Shown here in pieces: positions 1-4,627 of a DNA stretch of 8,236 nt. Origin of the DNA: Deltaproteobacteria bacterium (GTDB lineage Bacteria; Myxococcota; XYA12-FULL-58-9; JAUUZB01); NCBI GenBank assembly GCA_030590185.1, contig JAUUZB010000115.1:1-8236 (forward strand), given 5' to 3'. Under the pieces are notes generated by a model that was not told the origin of the DNA, made no database searches, and saw nothing but the letters and a program-made list of their open reading frames with translations. How positions within the stretch are numbered: position 1 is the first letter of the stretch; each line of letters starts with the position of its first letter. Position numbers and translations under genes: made by a program.

Positions 1-594
1 CCCGCCTTCCTCTTGGACCGCCTTGATGTTGCCGATGATGCTCTTGTAGCTCACCGCGCCGATGCCGGGCCGATGCATCTCCGAGTACGGGCCCCAATGA
101 ACGTGGGAGAACTTGACCTTGTATTCCCCGCCCACCCGGCCGGGCGAGATGTCGTACACGTCGAAGCGAAAGTTCTGGTCCGCTACGGTGTAGAGCGGCC
201 GGTACTGCCCCTGCATCATGCGCTCGAACAGATCGATGGTGATGTCGATGCGTTCGTCCCGCTGCAGCTTTTGGGACTCGGTCATCTCACCGCGGTCGAG
301 CTTGGCGATGTTGGCCTTGCGCTCCCGCTCGATGTCGTAGGAGTCCGGGTACTCCTTGGCGAGCTTCTGGAGGTTGACGAAATAGCGGTTGAGGTGCGCA
401 CCGATCTCCTGGCGATAGCGATCCGGGTCGAGCAGGTAGAGGGCGGTGGTGCGCATCATGAACTCGCGCTTCAGGCTCGCTAGCTCGAGCTGGTAGGCGT
501 GTTCACGCGAGGTTTGGTGGAAGCTGTAGAGACCCAGGCCGGCGCCGCCAGCCAAGACCACGAGGAGGATCACCCATCCGAGGGCCGATTTCAT
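1..594 (-). CDS. Membrane-anchored protein of unknown function, 3' end outside window (partial)
   Basis: The frame is open without a stop from the ATG at 594 to the left edge (198 codons seen), so the C-terminus is missing. The start is well supported: AGGAG (complement of 601-605) sits 6 nt upstream of the ATG. Residues 4-24 form one hydrophobic segment (IVLL/VVLAGG-like, Gly-rich at its end) that reads as an uncleaved N-terminal membrane anchor. Residues 28-130 are charged and probably helical, with many Arg, Glu and Lys, containing LYLLDPDRYRQEIG at about 52-65. From about residue 135 the sequence turns aromatic and beta-like (FRFDVYDI, EYKVKFSHVHWGPY). The likely topology is a short cytoplasmic end and a large periplasmic domain. 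I do not recognise the family. It is transcribed away from the lipoprotein gene at 741. Its codon usage and composition match the neighbouring genes, which supports it being real rather than the antisense frame. Confidence 0.8.
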   Translation of the reverse strand, partial: MKSALGWVILLVVLAGGAGLGLYSFHQTSREHAYQLELASLKREFMMRTTALYLLDPDRYRQEIGAHLNRYFVNLQKLAKEYPDSYDIERERKANIAKLDRGEMTESQKLQRDERIDITIDLFERMMQGQYRPLYTVADQNFRFDVYDISPGRVGGEYKVKFSHVHWGPYSEMHRPGIGAVSYKSIIGNIKAVQEEGG

Positions 595-740
595 CTACCA
601 CTCCTAAATTGCGCGAATCGCGTTTCCCTAAAGAACCGTGGCGATATAGCGGATCCCCGGGTCCCACTCCAGATCGACCCACGGCGGCGCGGTGGTTACC
701 AATGACCCAGCTCGGCTAAGCACACCACGAGGAGATGCCC
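595..740. promoter_or_regulatory. Divergent intergenic region with ribosome binding sites for both flanking genes
   Basis: This 146-bp gap must carry the promoters of the leftward gene starting at 594 and of the rightward lipoprotein gene. AGGAG for the left gene lies at 601-605 (minus strand), and GAGGAG for the right gene at 729-734. The most AT-rich patch is GCGATATAGC at 641-650. It offers a TATAGC -10-like hexamer rightward and TATATC leftward, but neither has a convincing -35 element at 16-18 bp, so promoter positions are only tentative. A short dyad CGCGA-A-TCGCG is at 612-622. Confidence 0.4.
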
Positions 741-2348
741 ATGTTTATCCGCGCTCTTGCCCTTTCGTCGATCCTCCTGCTGACCACCGCCTGCGGCGGA
801 CCATCCAGCGTGGGGGGATCCTGCGACCCCACCGACGCCGAGAGCTGTGAGACCGGGTTGGTCTGCGACGTCGACGAGACCTGCCGCAAGACCGCCGGGG
901 CCATGTGCGATCCAGCCGCCTCCGAAGAGGAATGTGAGCAGGGCCGCACCTGCATCGGCGACGGCGCCACCGGCACCTGCTCCCTGATGGAAGGCGACCC
1001 CTGCGAGCCAGCCGACAGCGACTGCCCGGATGATCTGATCTGCGCCGAGCTCGCCGCCGGTGATCACGCCTGCTACCCGCCGGTCCTCCTGGTCGGCACC
1101 GTCAGCAGCACCGAGAATGGCAGCGCCGTGGCGGGCGCCCACGTCATCGCCATGGACGAGCTCAAGATGCCGGTCACCGACGTGGCGATCACCGACGCCG
1201 CCGGGGACTATGAGCTCGGCATCCCGGTCGTCCGTGACGCCAGCGGCGTGCCCACCGGCGCCAAGTTCACCCTGCGGGCCGGTGCCGCGGACTTCCAGAC
1301 ATTCCCGGCCGGGATCCGCCAGGCCTTGCCGATCGAGGCGGTCGACGCGGTGGAGGAGGACCGGGGTTGGGTGATCGACACGGCTCTCACCGACATCACG
1401 CTGATCCCGCTCGCCACCACCGGCCTCGCCCGGATCACCGGTGAGGTGAACGCCGGCGATGCCTCCGGTGGTGTGTTGGTCGTCGCCGAGCAGGTCGACG
1501 GCGCCAGCGGCGCAGTGATCGAAGGTAGCGGGGTGAGCGCCCTGACCGATCTGGCCGGCGACTTCACCATCTTCAACGTCCCGGACGGCGATTACACCCT
1601 GCGTGGCTTCCGCGCGGATCTGCAGCTCACCCCGGAGGAGGTCACGGTCGCCGGTGATGATCTGACCGGCGTGGTGCTCGGCACCTCGGCCGACCCAACG
1701 GCTGAGCTCTCCGGCAACGTCATCGTCAACAGCCCGGGCGAGGCCTCCGGCCTGACCAGCGTCGTGTTGTTGCTCAAGTCGACCTTTGACCCGGTCTACG
1801 TCCGCGGCGAGGTACCCCCGGGGCTGCGCGCGCCTCGCTTCGGCGAGCCAGACGTCTCCGGCGCCTTCACCCTGACCGGCGTTCCGGACGGCGAGTACGT
1901 GGTCCTCGCCGGGTTCGAAAACGACGGCCTGGTCCGCGATGAGAGCGACGGCGGCAACACCGCGATCGTCGAGGTGACGGTTCCGGATGCCCTCACCGAC
2001 CGCACCATCACCCTCGCCTCTGGCTTCAAGCTCACCGGCGATCTGGCGATTGTCGGCCCGGGCGTCGACGGGCCAGAGGCCGTGACCGACCCGCCCACCT
2101 TCACCTGGGTAGACGGCGCCAACGAGGACCACTACGAGCTCGTGGTGCTCAACGCCATGGGTGAGCTCGTCTGGGAGGACTTGGCCGTGCCGAAGGTCAC
2201 CGGCGAGGTGAACGCGACCATGGCCTACGCCGGCCCCGCCCTCGAGGCTGGCATGTACTACCAGTTCCGGGTCGCGGCCATCGACAATGGTGGCGCGGTG
2301 GCCGCGCGCACCGAGGATCTGCGCGGCGTCTTCTACCTGGCCCAGTGA
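741..2348 (+). CDS. Secreted lipoprotein with Cys-rich repeats and carboxypeptidase-regulatory-like (CarboxypepD_reg/Fn3-like) modules
   Basis: 535 residues. I chose the ATG at 741 because GAGGAG (729-734) lies 6 nt upstream; the in-frame ATG at 735 directly abuts that motif. Residues 1-17 are a lipoprotein signal ending in LTTA before Cys18 (lipobox-like), followed by Gly-Gly. The absence of Asp at +2 fits outer-membrane sorting. Residues 28-111 contain 12 further Cys in three four-Cys units. At least three beta modules follow: about 114-225 (GTV...GAHVIAMD...DAAGDYEL), 230-315 (GEVNAG...DLAGDFTIFNVPDGDYTLRG) and 320-430 (SGNV...SGAFTLTGVPDGEYVVL). Each carries the G-x-[FY]-x-[LI]...V-P-D-G-[DE]-Y signature of carboxypeptidase-regulatory/Cna-B-like folds or part of it. 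The last about 90 residues (TFTWVDGANEDHYELVV ... MYYQFRVAAID) look Fn3-like. The function is unknown; a structural or substrate-binding surface role is likely. It appears monocistronic and ends at a hairpin. Confidence 0.9.
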   Translation: MFIRALALSSILLLTTACGGPSSVGGSCDPTDAESCETGLVCDVDETCRKTAGAMCDPAASEEECEQGRTCIGDGATGTCSLMEGDPCEPADSDCPDDLICAELAAGDHACYPPVLLVGTVSSTENGSAVAGAHVIAMDELKMPVTDVAITDAAGDYELGIPVVRDASGVPTGAKFTLRAGAADFQTFPAGIRQALPIEAVDAVEEDRGWVIDTALTDITLIPLATTGLARITGEVNAGDASGGVLVVAEQVDGASGAVIEGSGVSALTDLAGDFTIFNVPDGDYTLRGFRADLQLTPEEVTVAGDDLTGVVLGTSADPTAELSGNVIVNSPGEASGLTSVVLLLKSTFDPVYVRGEVPPGLRAPRFGEPDVSGAFTLTGVPDGEYVVLAGFENDGLVRDESDGGNTAIVEVTVPDALTDRTITLASGFKLTGDLAIVGPGVDGPEAVTDPPTFTWVDGANEDHYELVVLNAMGELVWEDLAVPKVTGEVNATMAYAGPALEAGMYYQFRVAAIDNGGAVAARTEDLRGVFYLAQ

Positions 2349-2351
2349 CCC

Positions 2352-2372
2352 GCCGGGGCCCCTAGCCCCGGC
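2352..2372. terminator. GC-rich hairpin between convergent genes, probable bidirectional terminator
   Basis: GCCGGGGC (2352-2359) pairs perfectly with GCCCCGGC (2365-2372) around the 5-nt loop CCCTA. It begins 3 nt after the lipoprotein stop codon and ends 9 nt before the complement of the cyclase stop codon, so it is placed to end both transcripts. There is no T-tract on either strand, so intrinsic termination efficiency is uncertain; this is common in high-GC genomes. Confidence 0.6.
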
Positions 2373-2381
2373 CGCCGGATC

Positions 2382-3281
2382 CTACTCGAGGTCGGCCCGA
2401 CATACTCGATTGCGCCCTTCGGCCTTGGCCCGGTAGAGCGCCTCGTCCGCCGCCTGCACCAGGCGGTCGCGGTGCATCCCGGAGCTCAGACAGGCGACCC
2501 CAACCGACATGGTGACCGGGACCGACCGGCCGTCGAACTCGAACTCGGTTTTTTCGATCATCCCCCGGATCCGCTCGGCAAACTGCTCCGCCTTGCCGAT
2601 CTCGGTCTCCGGCATCACCACCACGAACTCCTCGCCGCCGTAGCGCGCCAACAGTTCCTCGCGCCGGATCGTCTCCTTGAGCACCGCGGCCAAGCGTCGC
2701 AGGACGTAGTCGCCGGCCAGGTGCCCAAACTCATCGTTGGTGTGCTTGAAGTGGTCGAGGTCGAGGAGCATCAGCGACAGGGGCCGTTGGTAGCGCACCG
2801 CCCGCGCATACTCGCGGTCGAGGAAGTCCTCGAAGTTGCGTCGGTTCGGAACCCCGGTGAGGCCGTCGTGGATGGTGAGGCGATAGATCTCCTCGTGGTA
2901 GAGCGCCTCGGCGCTGCCGCCGCCAAGGTACTTGAGCATCACCGAGCCGATCTTGACCAGATCCCCAGAGGAGAGGACCGTGCTGGTCACCTCGCGATCG
3001 TTAACCAGGGAGCCGTTGGTGCTGCCCAGATCTTCGAAATGGGTCTGGGGGCCGATGCACTTGAAACGGGCGTGGAAGCGCGACACGTTCTCGTTGTCGA
3101 GCACGATGTCGCAGTTCTCGTCGCGACCGACGCTCAGCTCCGCCTTGTCGAGGATATAGCGTTCACCGAGATTGGGGCCGTAGATCTGCACCAGGGACGC
3201 CTCCTTGGGCGCCTCGATGCCGCTCTTCTCTCGGCTTACCCGAGTTTCGTCGTCGTCGTCGAGCTTGACCGGACCGGCCAT
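2382..3281 (-). CDS. FHA-GGDEF diguanylate cyclase (DgcB-like)
   Basis: 299 residues, cytosolic, no membrane segment. GGDEF enzymes condense two GTP to cyclic-di-GMP. Residues 1-30 are a flexible tail with Asp/Glu-rich DDDDETRVSRE at 8-18 (Thr13). The FHA domain spans about 30-120 with the phosphothreonine-binding residues in place: G52-R53, N65-V-S67-R-x-H70 and GSTNG 87-91. The GGDEF domain spans about 130-299: DGLTGVPNRR (139-148), LDLDHFK.TND (173-183, metal and base contacts), RYGGEEF (213-219, active A-site), SVGVA (259-263) and ADEALYRAK near the C-terminus. The usual inhibitory site RxxD, five residues before GGEEF, reads RREE (206-209). The architecture matches Bdellovibrio DgcB, where the FHA domain reads the protein's own phosphorylated N-terminus. 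It is last in the leftward operon, 57 nt after the PP2C gene. GAGG at 3291-3294 (minus) lies 9 nt from the ATG. Family and catalytic competence are clear; phospho-control is inferred. Confidence 0.95.
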   Translation of the reverse strand: MAGPVKLDDDDETRVSREKSGIEAPKEASLVQIYGPNLGERYILDKAELSVGRDENCDIVLDNENVSRFHARFKCIGPQTHFEDLGSTNGSLVNDREVTSTVLSSGDLVKIGSVMLKYLGGGSAEALYHEEIYRLTIHDGLTGVPNRRNFEDFLDREYARAVRYQRPLSLMLLDLDHFKHTNDEFGHLAGDYVLRRLAAVLKETIRREELLARYGGEEFVVVMPETEIGKAEQFAERIRGMIEKTEFEFDGRSVPVTMSVGVACLSSGMHRDRLVQAADEALYRAKAEGRNRVCRADLE

Positions 3282-3290
3282 GGTTCACAT

Positions 3291-3333
3291 CCTCGGATCT
3301 CTACCCTCCAGATCTCTGGCCTCAGATCTCTGC
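3291..3333 (-). repeat. Three tandem 14-15 bp repeats in the phosphatase-cyclase gap
   Basis: On the plus strand the units are CCTCGGATCTCTAC (3291-3304), CCTCCAGATCTCTGG (3305-3319) and CCTCAGATCTCTGC (3320-3333). The core is CCTC-(N)-GATCTCT. Read on the transcribed minus strand, each unit has the form AGAGATC-C/T-G-(G)AGG and ends in a Shine-Dalgarno-like GAGG; the last GAGG is the one that serves the cyclase gene. The middle unit also contains the dyad CCAGA-GA-TCTGG (3308-3319). The repeat fills most of the 57-nt linker between the two genes. Confidence 0.75.
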
Positions 3334-3338
3334 CCTTC

Positions 3339-4616
3339 TCAATCTTCATCCTCGTCGAGAAATACCTCGAACTCGTCCCCGGCATCCGCCAGCTCCGCCC
3401 GGGCTCCCTGCAAGGCCTCATTGGTCTCCCGCAGCCGGGTCGACATGACCTGCACGAAGCTCCACAGCAGCTTGGTGGCGATCACCGGCTCGCTGCGGAT
3501 CAGGCCAAAGAACTCGTCCCGCCGCATCACCAACAGGGCGGTGGCGGCCTTGGCGCGAACCGAGGCCGAGCGCGGGGCGTTGTCGATCATGGCCATCTCA
3601 CCGAGGTTGGCGCCAGCCTCGAGAGTCGCGATAACCTCCCCGCCCTTGAGCACGTCAACCTCCCCGGAGAGGATGACGAACAGCTCGTCGCCCTTTTCGC
3701 CCTCGACGATGATGTCGGCCCCTGCCTCGAAGTGCCGCATCAGGGTCAGGCCGACCACCTTGACCAGCTCGTTGTAGCTCAGGTGCGAGAAGATCGGGAT
3801 GCGCTTGAGCATCGCGATCCGGCGCTCGGCGGCCAGCGCCGCGTCCTGGTTCGGCGCACCAAAGCGCACCAAAACGCCGGTGGTGTTGTCGTGCCCGCCC
3901 CGCTCCAAGGCCCGATCGATCAAGGCGTTGAGGCCGGTGTGCAGATCCGAGTCGCCGAGCTCCGGGATCATCTCCGCCGAGTCTGGGTGGTAGTTGTAGA
4001 GCCCGTCGGAGCAGATCAGGATGGTGTCGCCGTCGTCGATGTCGAAGACCATCGTGTCCATGGCGACCGACGGGTGCGGTCCCATGGCCCGGGACAAGAC
4101 GTTGCCCTGCGGGTGGTTCTTGGCTTGCGCCTTGGTGATCGCCCCGCGCTTGAGGAGCTCGTTGACGTAGGTGTGGTCCTCGGAGAGTTGATGGACGGTG
4201 CCGTTGCGCAGCACGTAGAGCCGCGAGTCCCCGACGTGGCCGAGGACCGCCTTGTTGTGCCCGATCATCATCATCATGGTGCAGGTGCAACCCATGCCAG
4301 CCTGCTCGGGATTCTTGGCGGCCATCTTGTAGATGGTCTTGCAGGCGGTGGTCATGGCGGCACCCACCGCCTTGGCGAGCGCCTTGGCGTCACCGCTCTT
4401 GCCGCTCTGCTCGTACTTGCCGCGCAGCTTGTCCATGCCGGCGACTTCTTTTTTGAGGACCGAACAGGCGGTCTCGCTCGCGACCTCGCCCGCGCTGTGC
4501 CCGCCCATGCCGTCGGCGACAATGAACAGACCTAGGCCCTCATCGACGAGGAAATTATCCTCGTTATTCGTTCGCACCCGGCCGACGTCGGTGCGGCTGG
4601 CAACCGTGAATTCCAT
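3339..4616 (-). CDS. PP2C-type Ser/Thr protein phosphatase fused to a cyclic-nucleotide-binding domain
   Basis: 425 residues, cytosolic. PP2C (PPM) enzymes are Mn/Mg-dependent phosphatases acting on phospho-Ser/Thr proteins. Residues 1-252 have all core motifs: RTNNEDN (15-21), VADGMGGH (33-40), VGDSRLYVL (128-136), LSEDHT (144-149), SRAMG (175-179), CSDGLYN (202-208) and GGHDNTTG (240-247). The metal ligands D35, D204 and D243 are thus kept. The usual GTT stretch reads GMGCTC (107-112). Residues about 268-395 form a CRP/PKA-type cNMP domain with an intact phosphate-binding cassette, G339-E340 ... P348-R349-S350-A-S-V. It ends in a helix and an acidic tail, DEFEVFLDEDED. No DNA-binding domain follows, so the nucleotide pocket probably regulates the phosphatase. 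It starts 11 nt after the previous stop; AAGG (4626-4629, minus) overlaps that TAA and lies 9 nt from the ATG, suggesting coupled translation. The FHA-GGDEF cyclase next door is a plausible substrate (inference). Confidence 0.95.
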   Translation of the reverse strand: MEFTVASRTDVGRVRTNNEDNFLVDEGLGLFIVADGMGGHSAGEVASETACSVLKKEVAGMDKLRGKYEQSGKSGDAKALAKAVGAAMTTACKTIYKMAAKNPEQAGMGCTCTMMMMIGHNKAVLGHVGDSRLYVLRNGTVHQLSEDHTYVNELLKRGAITKAQAKNHPQGNVLSRAMGPHPSVAMDTMVFDIDDGDTILICSDGLYNYHPDSAEMIPELGDSDLHTGLNALIDRALERGGHDNTTGVLVRFGAPNQDAALAAERRIAMLKRIPIFSHLSYNELVKVVGLTLMRHFEAGADIIVEGEKGDELFVILSGEVDVLKGGEVIATLEAGANLGEMAMIDNAPRSASVRAKAATALLVMRRDEFFGLIRSEPVIATKLLWSFVQVMSTRLRETNEALQGARAELADAGDEFEVFLDEDED

Positions 4617-4627
4617 AATCCGTAACC

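Noticed and set aside
612..622. Dyad CGCGA-A-TCGCG in the divergent gap
   Set aside because: Five-base CG-rich arms are expected by chance here, and there is no second copy or promoter hexamer to anchor it.
651..662. GGATCCCCGGGT, identical to part of a pUC-type polylinker
   Set aside because: The match stops after 12 bases (the next bases are CCC, not ACC), and flanking DNA on both sides is consistent with the genome; it is a chance join of BamHI- and SmaI-like sites in GC-rich DNA.
702..719. Mini-ORF ATG-ACC-CAG-CTC-GGC-TAA with a GGTGG upstream, a possible leader peptide before the lipoprotein gene
   Set aside because: Five codons with no regulatory codon run and no attenuator hairpin; easily chance.
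696..2132. A 478-codon open frame antisense to the lipoprotein gene
   Set aside because: Its composition is low-complexity Gly/Ala/Asp/Val with no motif; the plus strand has a signal peptide, ordered Cys repeats and beta modules.
3279..3290. In-frame start-stop ATG-TGA three codons before the cyclase ATG
   Set aside because: The nearest GAGG directly abuts this ATG, leaving no spacing, whereas it is 9 nt from the cyclase ATG; probably coincidental.
4264..4279. CAT triplet run, a possible slippage microsatellite
   Set aside because: It encodes four Met in a strand of the PP2C core and is only about five units long; there is no sign of frame disruption.
2472..4535. A 687-codon open frame on the plus strand, antisense to the cyclase and phosphatase genes
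   Set aside because: It is a GC-rich shadow: its product is Val/Leu/Asp/His/Gly-rich with no domain, while the minus-strand frames show complete catalytic motifs.
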